Program-made: the position numbers and the translations under genes | Part shown: positions 8,167 through 16,926 of the stretch, piece after piece | How positions within the stretch are numbered: position 1 is the stretch's first letter | Layout: each line of letters opens with the position of its first letter | Assembly (NCBI RefSeq): GCF_014202505.1 | Contig: NZ_JACHGW010000004.1 | Location: forward strand, 310,001-374,000 | DNA from: Armatimonas rosea | GTDB lineage: Bacteria > Armatimonadota > Armatimonadia > Armatimonadales > Armatimonadaceae | Reading direction: 5' to 3' | Length of the DNA stretch: 64,000 nt | Notes under the pieces: generated by a model | The model's input: the letters and a program-made list of their open reading frames with translations, nothing else | The model's database searches: none | Told to the model about the DNA's origin: nothing

Positions 8167-9945
8167 CTACCGATAGAGCGGGCCGTAGGTGGCGCAGGCG
8201 CGGTAGTCGGCGGATTGGGGCTCTAGGGCACCGAAGCGGGTCCACGACGAGGGACGGAAGACGCTGGCATCCGACACATTGTGCATGTCCACGGGGATAC
8301 GGAGCATCGACGCCAGGGTGATGAGATCGGCCCCGATATGCCCACGGGAGATCGCGCCGTGGTTGGCCCCCCAGGCGTTCATCACGGAGTAGACATCCAC
8401 AAACGGCCCGACTCCGGTCAGGTTCGGGGCAAACCAGGTGGTCGGCCAGGTCGGGTTCGTGCGGGCATCGAGGATGTCGTGGACCGTGTCGGGGAGGGAG
8501 ACCGTCCAGCCTTCGGCGATCTGGAGCACCGGGCCGAGGCCGCGCACCAGGTTCAGGCGGAACATCGTGCAGGGGATATCGCCCAGGGTCGTGAAGTCCG
8601 TGCTCCAGCCCCCGCCGGGGAAGTACTCCACCACCGATGCGCACCACTTAGTTGCGGCCAGCGCCTGCTTGGCCTCGTCGTCCTCGATCTCGTACCAGGG
8701 CTTGAGGCCGTGGCCGGTCCAGTCCAGCGCCGCCGGGCCGGAGTTGATGAGGTGCAGCAGCCCGCCTGCCGCCTTGCCCGTGAGCGTGTGCCCGGAGACG
8801 CGCTGGACGGCGTCGGGGGACCAGTAGGTGCGCACATCGGCGAAGAGCTGCGCCTCACCCTGGGTTAAGAGATGGCCCCAGAGCATCGACGCGCCGTTCA
8901 TGGCATCGTTCTCGGTGGCGACGATGTAGGGCTGGCGGATGCCGTTCCAGTCGAAGCTCGTGTTAAGGATCGCTTCATGGAAGTCCCCATTGGGGAAGTG
9001 GTCGGTCCACTGGCGCTGGCCCTGGAACCCGCCGACACTGGCATTGTGCCCCCGCGACTCCTCGATATAGCCCAGCTCTGCCAGCTTCGGGTTGCCCACC
9101 ATGAGGTCGCGGGTGATGAGCGCCAGCTTGATACTGGTCGCCCAGTCCGCGTCCTTCTGCTCGCGGGTGCGCTGCTTGTGGGGCGGGTTGGTGTCCGCGC
9201 CCTCAGGGCAGTGGGTCTTCACCCAGGCAAGCGCCCGCTCGAACTCGTCGTGGTCAAAGATCCCCTTGTCGATGCGGCGCACGAACTCGGTCATGTCCAC
9301 AAACTCAGGGCGCATTCCCAGGAAGCTCTCGAAGAAGTCGCAGTCCACGATCGAGCCCGCGATCCCCATGGAGACACCGCCCATTGCGAGATAGCTGGTG
9401 TTCTTCATCGACGCCACCGCGAGGCCCGCCTTGACAAAGCGCAGGATCTTCTCGGAGACATCGGCGGGGATGCTCGTGTCGTCGCTGTCTTGGACTTCGT
9501 GGCCGTAGATGCCAAACGCCGGAATCCCCTTCTGCGTGTGCCCTGCCAGCACCGCCGCAAGATAGACCGCGCCGGGCCGCTCGGTGCCATTGAAGCCCCA
9601 GACCGCTGTCGGAATGCTCGCATCCAGGCTCATGGTCTCGGCGCCGTAGCACCAGCACGGGGTCACGGTCAGCACGACGCCAACCCCCTCGCGCGCAAAC
9701 TTCTCACCACACGCCGCCGCCTCCGCCGCCCCCCCGATACACGTGTCGGCGATCACCACCTCAACGGGCAGGCCACACGCGTGCTTGATATTGGCGACAA
9801 TTAGCTCCGCCGTGCGCTGCGCCATGCCCATGGTCTGGTCTTCCAGGCTCTCACGAACCCCGCCGTAGCGGCCGTCGATGGTGGGACGAATCCCAACTTT
9901 GGGAAGGGAACCGTTCAGGCGGTTCACCGGTGCATTCTTCTTCAT
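8167..9945 (-). CDS. fucI: L-fucose isomerase
   Basis: Converts L-fucose to L-fuculose (also D-arabinose to D-ribulose) in the cytoplasm with a Mn2+ site. At 592 residues it matches the ~590-residue family. Recognisable blocks include [18 protein letters not shown] near the start, [22 protein letters not shown] and [15 protein letters not shown] in the active-site half. No fuculokinase or aldolase lies nearby, so later steps are encoded elsewhere. The ATG lies 6 bases after a TACAAT box (9952-9957), which predicts a leaderless mRNA. Confidence 0.95.
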   Translation of the reverse strand: MKKNAPVNRLNGSLPKVGIRPTIDGRYGGVRESLEDQTMGMAQRTAELIVANIKHACGLPVEVVIADTCIGGAAEAAACGEKFAREGVGVVLTVTPCWCYGAETMSLDASIPTAVWGFNGTERPGAVYLAAVLAGHTQKGIPAFGIYGHEVQDSDDTSIPADVSEKILRFVKAGLAVASMKNTSYLAMGGVSMGIAGSIVDCDFFESFLGMRPEFVDMTEFVRRIDKGIFDHDEFERALAWVKTHCPEGADTNPPHKQRTREQKDADWATSIKLALITRDLMVGNPKLAELGYIEESRGHNASVGGFQGQRQWTDHFPNGDFHEAILNTSFDWNGIRQPYIVATENDAMNGASMLWGHLLTQGEAQLFADVRTYWSPDAVQRVSGHTLTGKAAGGLLHLINSGPAALDWTGHGLKPWYEIEDDEAKQALAATKWCASVVEYFPGGGWSTDFTTLGDIPCTMFRLNLVRGLGPVLQIAEGWTVSLPDTVHDILDARTNPTWPTTWFAPNLTGVGPFVDVYSVMNAWGANHGAISRGHIGADLITLASMLRIPVDMHNVSDASVFRPSSWTRFGALEPQSADYRACATYGPLYR

Positions 9946-9951
9946 GGGAGT

Positions 9952-9959
9952 ATTGTACC
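9952..9959 (-). promoter_or_regulatory. fucI promoter -10 (leaderless type)
   Basis: GGTACAAT on the - strand ends 6 bases before the fucI ATG, so the expected transcription start is at or next to the start codon. No convincing -35 is visible. It is one of at least 15 such sites in the window. Confidence 0.6.
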
Positions 9960-10183
9960 TATTCGATTCCTCTGAGCGCATCCGCTTCGTCACTGGGAAA
10001 CCAGGCGTATTTGGGCCAGGGAATGAGTGTCACCGTCTTGGGATTCTCCTCGCCTCCCAGAATCGAAACGAAGGCATCCGCATCGGCTCGAATCTCATCC
10101 CAGCTGGTGTCCGTGAAGACATAAAAACACAGATGCTCAATGTCATATCTTAGAACCCACCCGGCTACTCGCACTGCTCGCAT
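9959..10183 (-). CDS. Small hypothetical protein, 5' end possibly altered by a repeat
   Basis: 74 residues. The part from [20 protein letters not shown] onward has ordinary coding character and looks like a small soluble domain ending ADALRGIE. The first ~10 codons are read from the flank of an inverted-repeat element (10153-10264), so the original start may have been lost. The stop lies on the fucI promoter. I do not recognise a family. Confidence 0.45.
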   Translation of the reverse strand: MRAVRVAGWVLRYDIEHLCFYVFTDTSWDEIRADADAFVSILGGEENPKTVTLIPWPKYAWFPSDEADALRGIE

Positions 10184-10264
10184 CCACCCTCCCTTGCGGC
10201 AAGGGAGGGTGCCTCGGAGTGAGGAACGAACGGAGAGACGGGTGGGTTCGAGGCGGGTGGGTTC
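10153..10264. repeat. Nested inverted/direct repeat element
   Basis: GAACCCACCCG (10153-10163) is inverted as CGGGTGGGTTC at 10239-10249, which is repeated directly at 10254-10264. Inside is a strong hairpin, CACCCTCCCTTGC/GCAAGGGAGGGTG (10185-10211). It has the form of a small non-autonomous element and differs in sequence from copies A-C. Confidence 0.65.
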
Positions 10265-10276
10265 AGTCCGTGAGCG

Positions 10277-10597
10277 CTACTTGCGCTCGGAGTCTCGGGT
10301 GCCTCCGGCGCGCTCGTACTCGCTGGAGTCGGAGCCGAAGTAGCCCTTGATCCCCGCCCGACCAGCGACCACTTTCTTACGAAGCGTCTTGCGCCTGTCG
10401 TTGCGCCGGTTGAGAACGGTGGTGAGCTGGTCGCGGAGGGCGCTTAGCTCGGCCTCGTCGGCGGCAAGCGCGGTATCGTCGGCTTCTAGCTCGGCGAGTG
10501 TTAGGTTCTTGACCTTGAGGTCGGGGTTACCGCGCCAGACAGTGATGATGCGCGCGGCATCGTCGCGTAGTTGTTTTGTTTGAAGCTCTTCAGGCAT
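10277..10597 (-). CDS. Small coiled-coil protein with conserved-looking C-terminal motif
   Basis: 106 residues. The middle (ELEADDTALAADEAELSALR) is a charged coiled coil. The basic stretch RRNDRRKTLRKK follows, then a C-terminus GIKGYFGSDSSEYERAGG that resembles an uncharacterised KGxFGxDSxxYE tail I associate with planctomycete and related proteins. A GAGAGG site lies 9 bases before the ATG. That ATG overlaps the stop (TAATG) of a 28-codon leader ORF whose ribosome site is a copy of this one. Confidence 0.75.
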   Translation of the reverse strand: MPEELQTKQLRDDAARIITVWRGNPDLKVKNLTLAELEADDTALAADEAELSALRDQLTTVLNRRNDRRKTLRKKVVAGRAGIKGYFGSDSSEYERAGGTRDSERK

Positions 10598-10683
10598 TAT
10601 TTTGATCCTCTCAAGTGGTTGAGAGAAGCTCTCATCGTCTGGAAACCTGCTCTCTGCGTGTGGAGAGGTTCTCCCCACGGCAC
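10597..10683 (-). CDS. Possible 28-codon leader ORF
   Basis: Reads GTG CCG TGG GGA and ends TAA, overlapping the next ATG as TAATG. The 15 bases before it (TTGAGAGGATCAAAA, 10684-10698) are repeated exactly before the downstream gene (10600-10614), so both starts have the same ribosome-binding sequence. A GGAGA-ACC-TCTCC hairpin lies within its first codons. This is a plausible translation-coupled leader peptide. A simple duplication without function is the alternative. Confidence 0.45.
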   Translation of the reverse strand: MPWGEPLHTQRAGFQTMRASLNHLRGSK

Positions 10684-10751
10684 TTTTGATCCTCTCAACG
10701 AGACTTTACATTCAATCCACACGAAGAAATTTTTTCTCTAAGGCAAAAGAG

Positions 10752-11072
10752 CTACATTGGAGGGGTGATAAGGGCAAATAGTTTCCGTAGAGCGATCACG
10801 AACGCAACGGTAGCGGGAAGCGCCGCAAGGAGCAGGAAGGAGCCCGCACAATCGCGTAGCCACTGCGGGAGCCAGGTCCGGCGTTCTAGGAGGTAGGCAA
10901 GAACGGCAGGCAGGGTGAGCCAGCCATAGGTCAACGCACCCCGGAGCGGTGGCAAGCTGTACAGCGCCTTGTGAAAGAGAATCGGCGTGCAAAACGCCAT
11001 GCTCACCGCAATGAGACAAGCAGAAACAAACAAATCCCCATTGGGAATCCCAATCGCACCAGATCGTCGCAT
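10752..11072 (-). CDS. Small multi-pass membrane protein
   Basis: 106 residues with three likely membrane helices: LFVSACLIAVSMAFCTPILF, a segment around YGWLTLPAVLAYLL, and a C-terminal one around FLLLAALPATVAFVIAL. A GGAGAAGG site precedes the ATG. It is divergent from the HEAT-repeat gene (48 bp between starts). No family is recognised. Confidence 0.65.
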   Translation of the reverse strand: MRRSGAIGIPNGDLFVSACLIAVSMAFCTPILFHKALYSLPPLRGALTYGWLTLPAVLAYLLERRTWLPQWLRDCAGSFLLLAALPATVAFVIALRKLFALITPPM

Positions 11073-11120
11073 TAACCTTCTCCTGGTATCCTAAACGCAC
11101 CGACGAAAGGGGTGGTTGCG

Positions 11121-12683
11121 GTGGGACTCTTGGAACAACTCAAAGCGACACCACGCTGGCAAGACCGGCGGGAGCTGGTTCGCCAAACGGACGATGCAGG
11201 GGCGCTCTTGGCCTGGCTTCCCCATGAGAAAGAGGGCTGGGTGCGGGCGGCGCTGGCAACGCGGCTCGGCCAGCTGGGAGGGAGCGTCTCACACAGCGCA
11301 CTCGCTCGGCTCTCCACCGATGATGCGTCGGGGTTGGTGCAGGTTGCTGCGGCTCAGGCCCTTGCACAGCTCGGAACACCCGAGGCCCAGCAGGAGCTCC
11401 AGAAGCTCTTGGAGTGGGCCGACGATCTTCTCGTCAGGCAGGCTGCAGCGCAGAACCAGACCGCCGGCTCATCCGAGCAGAGCGCCGCCATCGAGACCCT
11501 CCTTGAGACGCTTCGTCACGAGACCATCGGCCATAAGCGAGCCCTGGCGCTCTACCAGGCGGGGCAACGAGCGGGCGCACAGCTGCTCCCCACTCTGCAC
11601 GCGCTCTGGCAGACCGAGACGGAGCCCTTGGTACGTCAGGAGCTCATCGGGCTCCTGGCCCGCTTGGGGGGAGATGCAGAGCTGGCCCTCTTTGTCCCTG
11701 CACTCCGCCAAGAACCCTCCATGCACGTCCGCATCAGCCTCGTCAAGGCGCTCCTCACCCGGCGTACCGCAGCGACCCAAGAGGTTTTTCTCCAGGCCCT
11801 CCCCCAGGAGCCCACGGAGGCGGTTCGCTTCCAGCTTATCCATGCCCTCAACCACTGGAAAGACCGTCGCGTACTACGCGTGCTCTACGAGAGTATCAAT
11901 GCCTCTCGTTTTCCCGGCACCTACCCCCAGATCCGGCAGATGCTCGACAACTCTCTCCGGACAATCCCGACCGCGGAGCTCGTGGCATGGCTCGACGACG
12001 AACCTTGGGTGGGGCTCTGCGAGCTGTTCATCAAGACGCTGTCGGGGCGCGGCACCGAGGGCCGCCAGGTGCTCCTTGACCAGCTTACGACGCAGACACG
12101 GCGCGAGCTCTTTCGCTACCTCATCCCCGCCGTGATGACATGGCAAGACGAAGAGGTCAGGGAGCTGCTCTACACTCTCTTTGATCGCGAGGCACGTGCG
12201 GACCGGCCTCGCACCCCGCCCGTGCTCGACGACGCCTACAACATTTCTATCGATTATTGGTTTTATCTCGTCCGGGCTCTGGGCACGTTCTATCAGAAGT
12301 GGTCTTTCGAGCGGCTCAATGCCCAGCTCACCACGGAGCCCCACGCCGCAATCCGCGACACGCTCTTTGACACTCTCCACCAGCTCCGTACCCCCGAGGC
12401 CGTCGCGGCGTGTTTTGCGGCGCTACGGCGAGAAAAAACCCCCTATCTGATCCGCGAGTATGCCCGGAGACTCTTTTTCAAGAGTCCCGATACAGTACTC
12501 GAGCTCCTCTGTGAGCGCTGGCTCGATGAGGTTGACGAGGTACTACAGAGAGAGCTCTGGCGTGCACTCCTGACCCTCCCTGCTCCACGGGAGCCCGTTG
12601 AGGAGGAGGTAACCGAGGAAATCGATGCGGAGATCGCGGAGATACTACGGGAGCTGCCCCACGAGGAACTCACAGATCTCTAG
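11121..12683 (+). CDS. HEAT-repeat protein
   Basis: A 520-residue, almost wholly alpha-helical protein built from ~35-residue HEAT-like units (for example EKEGWVRAALATRLGQLGGS and DASGLVQVAAAQALAQLG). These form scaffold surfaces for protein binding. No signal peptide is seen. The GTG chosen has GGGG 8 bases upstream. A GTG three codons earlier lies inside that site. The C-terminus is acidic (EEEVTEEIDAEIAEIL). The stop shares CTAG with the convergent C39-type gene. The partner is unknown. Confidence 0.8.
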   Translation: MGLLEQLKATPRWQDRRELVRQTDDAGALLAWLPHEKEGWVRAALATRLGQLGGSVSHSALARLSTDDASGLVQVAAAQALAQLGTPEAQQELQKLLEWADDLLVRQAAAQNQTAGSSEQSAAIETLLETLRHETIGHKRALALYQAGQRAGAQLLPTLHALWQTETEPLVRQELIGLLARLGGDAELALFVPALRQEPSMHVRISLVKALLTRRTAATQEVFLQALPQEPTEAVRFQLIHALNHWKDRRVLRVLYESINASRFPGTYPQIRQMLDNSLRTIPTAELVAWLDDEPWVGLCELFIKTLSGRGTEGRQVLLDQLTTQTRRELFRYLIPAVMTWQDEEVRELLYTLFDREARADRPRTPPVLDDAYNISIDYWFYLVRALGTFYQKWSFERLNAQLTTEPHAAIRDTLFDTLHQLRTPEAVAACFAALRREKTPYLIREYARRLFFKSPDTVLELLCERWLDEVDEVLQRELWRALLTLPAPREPVEEEVTEEIDAEIAEILRELPHEELTDL

Positions 12684-13531
12684 CGGGGGAGGAGCTGAAT
12701 CCCCTCGCCGTTCCAGAGGACCGCAAGCGACTCTACGCTCCACGTCTCCCGCCCCACCGACGGATCGCCGATATCGAGTTTGCCGCCGGGAAGAAAGCCA
12801 AAGACGACAACCGCGTGGCGCTTGCCCGGAGTCCAGCCCCACTCCGTGACATAGCGGGGATCGTAGCCGCGCTGCCAGCGGTCCAGCCCGACCGAGATCA
12901 GCACGGGGCCTGTCTGGGTCGCAGCCCGGAGCTGGGCGAGAGGGGCGTGAGAGAGGACACCAACCCGCCATGGTGTCCCTGCGGCCTTGTGGCGCAGGCC
13001 GCGGTACACCCCCAGCAGCGGTGTCCCCGCACGGCGGGTCAGGCAGAGCGCGGCGAGCTCGGTCTCGGTGGCTGGGAGCTGGGCAACCTGGAGCAGAGTC
13101 GCTGCACTCGCCGCCGAGCACGAGACCTCCGAGGTCTGGCGCACCACCCCATCTGCCAGAGGGGGCGCAGCGCTGGTCTCGGGCGGTGTCCCCCAGAAGC
13201 TCCCGAGGGAGAGCCAGAGCGTGAGCGCCAGCAGGGGGGCGGCAAGGCGCAGGCGCTGTGGCACGCTCCCCGTGAGCCGCGGCCACAGCAGGGTCAGAAA
13301 GAGAAGCACCAGCGGGAGCGGCGTGGCCAGCACGAGAAAGACCACGCCGCTCCAAGGCACCCATGCCGCCCAGACGAGCCGGTCGCTCAGAAAGACACTG
13401 TGGCCCACGGCAACTAGCAGAGCGAGGGGGGCCAGGAGCGTGGCACGCCGACGAAGCCACGGGGTGCGCCCGAGTCGTAGCGCCGCAAGGCACAGGCCAG
13501 CCACCAGTCCCACCGCCAGAGCACTCTCCAT
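12680..13531 (-). CDS. Membrane protein with C39-like peptidase domain
   Basis: 283 residues. About four membrane helices fill the first ~120 residues, then a papain-like C39 domain follows. It has the oxyanion Gln and nucleophile region (QTSEVSCSAASAATLL), the catalytic His (GKRHAVVVFGF) and an Asp (DIGDPSV). C39 peptidases cleave double-glycine leader peptides, usually as part of an ABC exporter. No ABC domain or bacteriocin-like gene is seen here, so the substrate is unknown. AGGAAGA precedes the ATG. Its 3' end shares CTAG with the HEAT-repeat gene. Confidence 0.75.
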   Translation of the reverse strand: MESALAVGLVAGLCLAALRLGRTPWLRRRATLLAPLALLVAVGHSVFLSDRLVWAAWVPWSGVVFLVLATPLPLVLLFLTLLWPRLTGSVPQRLRLAAPLLALTLWLSLGSFWGTPPETSAAPPLADGVVRQTSEVSCSAASAATLLQVAQLPATETELAALCLTRRAGTPLLGVYRGLRHKAAGTPWRVGVLSHAPLAQLRAATQTGPVLISVGLDRWQRGYDPRYVTEWGWTPGKRHAVVVFGFLPGGKLDIGDPSVGRETWSVESLAVLWNGEGIQLLPR

Positions 13532-13606
13532 TCTTCCTAAAACGCGCTTGGCTAAGATTTCGTTACGGTCTTTACCAACTCTTTGAGGATTGGAGCACGA
13601 TACAGG

Positions 13607-13612
13607 TACAAT
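13607..13612 (+). promoter_or_regulatory. -10 box of the DUF58 gene (leaderless type)
   Basis: GGTACAAT ends 7 bases before an in-frame GTG. The in-frame ATG at 13611 overlaps the -10 itself, so it cannot lie in the transcript made from this promoter. This is why the GTG was chosen as start. Confidence 0.55.
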
Positions 13613-13619
13613 GAGAACT

Positions 13620-14852
13620 GTGGGACGTAAGACCAGTACGAGTAGTATCAAAGCCTTTGTAATCACGGTTGCCTTTATCTTCTTGTTCACGGTCGCGCTC
13701 CTGCTCGATGTTCAGTACCTCTACTTTATGGCGGTCATGGCGGCCCTGATCCAGCCCATTGCCTACGGGCTAGTCGCGCTCTCCCCCGTCCACTACACCG
13801 CCCAGCGCCGCCATGTCCCCACCGCAGTCGAAGGCAAGTCGTTCACGGTGACCCTGGAGATTCAGGCGGGCGGGCACTTCCCAGCAACCGCGATGGAGAT
13901 CGACGAGGTTCTCCCCGCAACCCTACGGCACCTCGAAGCCAGCGCCTCCCGCAAGCCCGAGCAGTGGGATGGGACACAAGGCACACTCACCTACCGGGTC
14001 GAGCCGCTCCTACGGGGAATCCACTCTCTGGGCCCTGCCCGTGTCGAGACCACCGACCCTCTGGGGCTGTTCACCTTCTCGGCAGACCTCGCCCAACCCA
14101 CGGAGATCGTGGTCCACCCCACCCCGATCCCGATGCGCCGTGGTCAGTCCGGCGGCGAGGGACGCTTTGGGATCCGTGAGCGCGATGGCAAGGCGCAGCG
14201 GGGAGAGGGCCTGGAGTTCCACGGGGTGCGGGAGTACCACCCAGGTGACTCGCTCCGACGGGTGCACTGGCGGACCTCGGCGCGCACGGGCCGCCTCGCG
14301 GTGGTGGAGTTTGAGCGCGCCTTTGAGCAAGACCTAGTCCTTGCGATTGACCTTCAGAGAGACACCCATGTCGGGACGGGCCGGGAGTCTACCCTGGAGT
14401 ATGCTGTCAAGATCGCCGCGACCCTGGCGGATAGGACGGTCGCACGGGGCGGTGGGGTCGCACTCCACACCCAGCAAGGAAGCACGGTCCTAGCGGCGCG
14501 CAGCAACGCCCCTGAGGCGGCGCGCTTCCAGCTCTTCGACCTCCTCGCCCGGCTCCAAGCGACCTCGGAGACGACGCTGGCGGCGCTTCTAAGCAGCAAG
14601 ACCCTCGCGCCGGGGAGCCGAATCGCGATCCTCACCGCCCAGTTCGACCCCGCGCTCTCCGCCTGGATCTCCAGCCGTCTCGCGCTAGGCGACACGATCG
14701 AGGTCTACTATCTCAGCCCCAGCAGCTTTGGAGCCACCAGCGCCCCTCCTCCGGGCTTTCCCTCCCGGCTCCTCAAGATTGTCGAGAAACACCACTCCCC
14801 CTGGGAAGAAGGAGGTAAACACCTTGAGCAGCTCCTCCGCGACACACACTAA
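13620..14852 (+). CDS. DUF58 domain membrane protein
   Basis: 410 residues. Two membrane helices lie near the N-terminus (FVITVAFIFLFTVALLL and YFMAVMAALIQPIAYGLVAL), then a CARDB/Ig-like region. The DUF58 signature GLEFHGVREYHPGDSLRRV and HWRTSARTG follow, and the C-terminus has a von Willebrand A-like fold. DUF58 proteins usually occur with a MoxR ATPase and a transglutaminase-like membrane protein. The latter follows here with a 29-bp overlap, but no MoxR gene is present. The role is probably in envelope or protein maturation. The start is set by the promoter position. Confidence 0.85.
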   Translation: MGRKTSTSSIKAFVITVAFIFLFTVALLLDVQYLYFMAVMAALIQPIAYGLVALSPVHYTAQRRHVPTAVEGKSFTVTLEIQAGGHFPATAMEIDEVLPATLRHLEASASRKPEQWDGTQGTLTYRVEPLLRGIHSLGPARVETTDPLGLFTFSADLAQPTEIVVHPTPIPMRRGQSGGEGRFGIRERDGKAQRGEGLEFHGVREYHPGDSLRRVHWRTSARTGRLAVVEFERAFEQDLVLAIDLQRDTHVGTGRESTLEYAVKIAATLADRTVARGGGVALHTQQGSTVLAARSNAPEAARFQLFDLLARLQATSETTLAALLSSKTLAPGSRIAILTAQFDPALSAWISSRLALGDTIEVYYLSPSSFGATSAPPPGFPSRLLKIVEKHHSPWEEGGKHLEQLLRDTH

Positions 14853-16923
14853 TCCCGCCAAGGCTTCGCTTGCCCTGGTGCTGGTCGCTCTGGTTGCGCA
14901 AAACGCCGCGATTGTCGCCCTTGCCCTCCCGCTCATCAGCTCCGGCTATAGCTTTTTCCTCATGGCCCTCAGCGTGATCGGCGCGACACTCGCCCACCGT
15001 GCACGCCAGCGGGACGGAGCCGACAAGGCCTTGCTTCCCGGTGCCATCGGGCTGATCGTCTTGTTTTTCGTGGTCCAGTTTATTGTCGCCCGCTTTGGCC
15101 GCTCCCTCCCGCTGGAGTTTCTGCTAGCGTCCGGCGACATGAGCATGATCCTGGCCCTCACCTTCACCGCGACAGTGGCAACCTTTTTCTGGCTCACAGA
15201 TACCGCGATCCTCTTTGCCTGTGTCTGGTCGATCGCCATGATCGGGCTCTCGGCGACCCTCAATATCAATATCCAGACCATCATCAGCTTTGCGATCTAC
15301 TTGCTCTGTGCGCTCTTTTTGATGATCCACCAGCACACCTTGGCGCAGGCCGGCCCCAAGGGACGAGAGCTGGCGATGCAGGGACGGCTCCTATGGTTCC
15401 AGGCACGGACCGCCCTCGTGCTCTGGCTCGCGACCTTCGGGCTGGGCATTGTCGTGGCTGTCCCGCTTCAGATGCTTGGGCGCAATATGTCGCTCTCCAA
15501 TATCTTAGAGCGGCTCAAGGTCAAGCCCGATCCCCGGCGCACCCAGGCGGGAAAGTTCCGCCTCGCCTTCGACAATCCACGGCAGTTTGTGGTGGGCTTG
15601 GGACCGGTCAGCGACGACGACACCTTGCTCTACCATGTTACGGCACCTAAGCCGTCGTACTGGCGCACCCGCACCTTTGCGGTCTGTGTGGGCAATGAGT
15701 GGACCCCGTTTGGCAACGACATGGAGGTGCCGCGCATCCTCTCCCCCACACGCAAGAGCGCGGAGCGCAACACCTTTAACCTCAGCGCGGTCTTGGAAGG
15801 CGAGCGCAAGAAGACGGAGCGTGTCAAGGCCACGGTCGAGCCCGTGGCGGGCCTGCGCCCGATGATCCATCTCGCGGAGCCACGCGTCGTGCAAACGAAC
15901 CAGCCCCAGCTCGCGCGGCGCGTGGACGGCACCGTGGGTCTCTCGGGCAACCGGCTGGACTTTGCACCACCGCCCACTCCCTATGAGCTGGAGGCCGATG
16001 TCTCCACCGCCACCCCTGAGGACCTGAATAGCGCGTCCACGGACTACCCCACCGCGATCCGAGAGCGCTACCTCGCCGAGCCCGACCCTGGTAAGCTCGA
16101 TGAGCTAGCGAGCGAGGCACTCGGCAAGGCCAAGAAACCCTACGACCGTGCCGAGGCGATCCGGCGCTTTGTCTCGGACCGCTGTACCTACTCGCTGGAG
16201 GCGCGGCCCTGTCCCCCCGGCCGCAACCCCGCGGAGTGGTTCCTCAATGAGTCGAAGGTCGGCTACTGCGATCTCTACGCCACGGCCGTGACCTTGCTCT
16301 GCCGCGCCGCAGGGATTCCGGCTCGGATCGTCACGGGCTTCAATGCCGGCGAGATCGACCCCGACCACCCCAATGCCTTCAACCTGCGCGAGCGCAACCG
16401 CCACGCCTGGTGTGAGGTGTTCTTCGTGGGCTACGGCTGGGTCCCCTTCGATGCCACCGCCCTCACGACAGAGGCGACCTCGACACCCGTGGCGACCCCG
16501 CCCCTGCCCAAGAGCCAGATACGCAAGCTCCCCATCGGCCCCATCGCGCTCGCGGGGATCGCGCTGGTGGGGCTGGTGGGAGTGGGTGCCGCCGAGCTCC
16601 TGCGCCGCCGCGGTGTCCTCCCGGAGCGCAAGACCATCTCGCCCGAGACACGCGCCACGCAGCAGCTCCTGGCGGTCTACCGCAAGGCCCTGCGGGAGCT
16701 CACCCGAAGCGGTGCCCCCCGCAAGAGCACGATGACAGTCGCTGAGCACCTGGAGCTGGTCCACACCACCCTGGGAGCCGCCATCCACGAGCACTACGAG
16801 CCCCTCGCACGCCTGAGTGAGCGGGTGCTCTTTGCCAAGCAGTTCCCCAGTGAGAGCGAGCTCACCGCTGCCGAGAAGGCGCTCCAGGCCCTCCAGGCCG
16901 CCTTGAAAGAGAGAAAACACTAG
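14824..16923 (+). CDS. TgpA-type transglutaminase-like membrane protein
   Basis: 699 residues. About six membrane helices fill the first ~220 residues (DUF3488-like), followed by a large outer region. The transglutaminase core has the catalytic Cys in GYCDLYATAV, His in RNRHAWCEVFF and Asp in WVPFDATAL. A last membrane helix (about 575-595) and a DUF4129-like tail close the protein. The TTG start has GGAGG 8 bases upstream and lies inside the end of the DUF58 gene. It acts with DUF58 on extracytoplasmic protein substrates, as in the known TgpA family. Confidence 0.88.
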   Translation: MSSSSATHTNPAKASLALVLVALVAQNAAIVALALPLISSGYSFFLMALSVIGATLAHRARQRDGADKALLPGAIGLIVLFFVVQFIVARFGRSLPLEFLLASGDMSMILALTFTATVATFFWLTDTAILFACVWSIAMIGLSATLNINIQTIISFAIYLLCALFLMIHQHTLAQAGPKGRELAMQGRLLWFQARTALVLWLATFGLGIVVAVPLQMLGRNMSLSNILERLKVKPDPRRTQAGKFRLAFDNPRQFVVGLGPVSDDDTLLYHVTAPKPSYWRTRTFAVCVGNEWTPFGNDMEVPRILSPTRKSAERNTFNLSAVLEGERKKTERVKATVEPVAGLRPMIHLAEPRVVQTNQPQLARRVDGTVGLSGNRLDFAPPPTPYELEADVSTATPEDLNSASTDYPTAIRERYLAEPDPGKLDELASEALGKAKKPYDRAEAIRRFVSDRCTYSLEARPCPPGRNPAEWFLNESKVGYCDLYATAVTLLCRAAGIPARIVTGFNAGEIDPDHPNAFNLRERNRHAWCEVFFVGYGWVPFDATALTTEATSTPVATPPLPKSQIRKLPIGPIALAGIALVGLVGVGAAELLRRRGVLPERKTISPETRATQQLLAVYRKALRELTRSGAPRKSTMTVAEHLELVHTTLGAAIHEHYEPLARLSERVLFAKQFPSESELTAAEKALQALQAALKERKH

Positions 16924-16926
16924 CCC

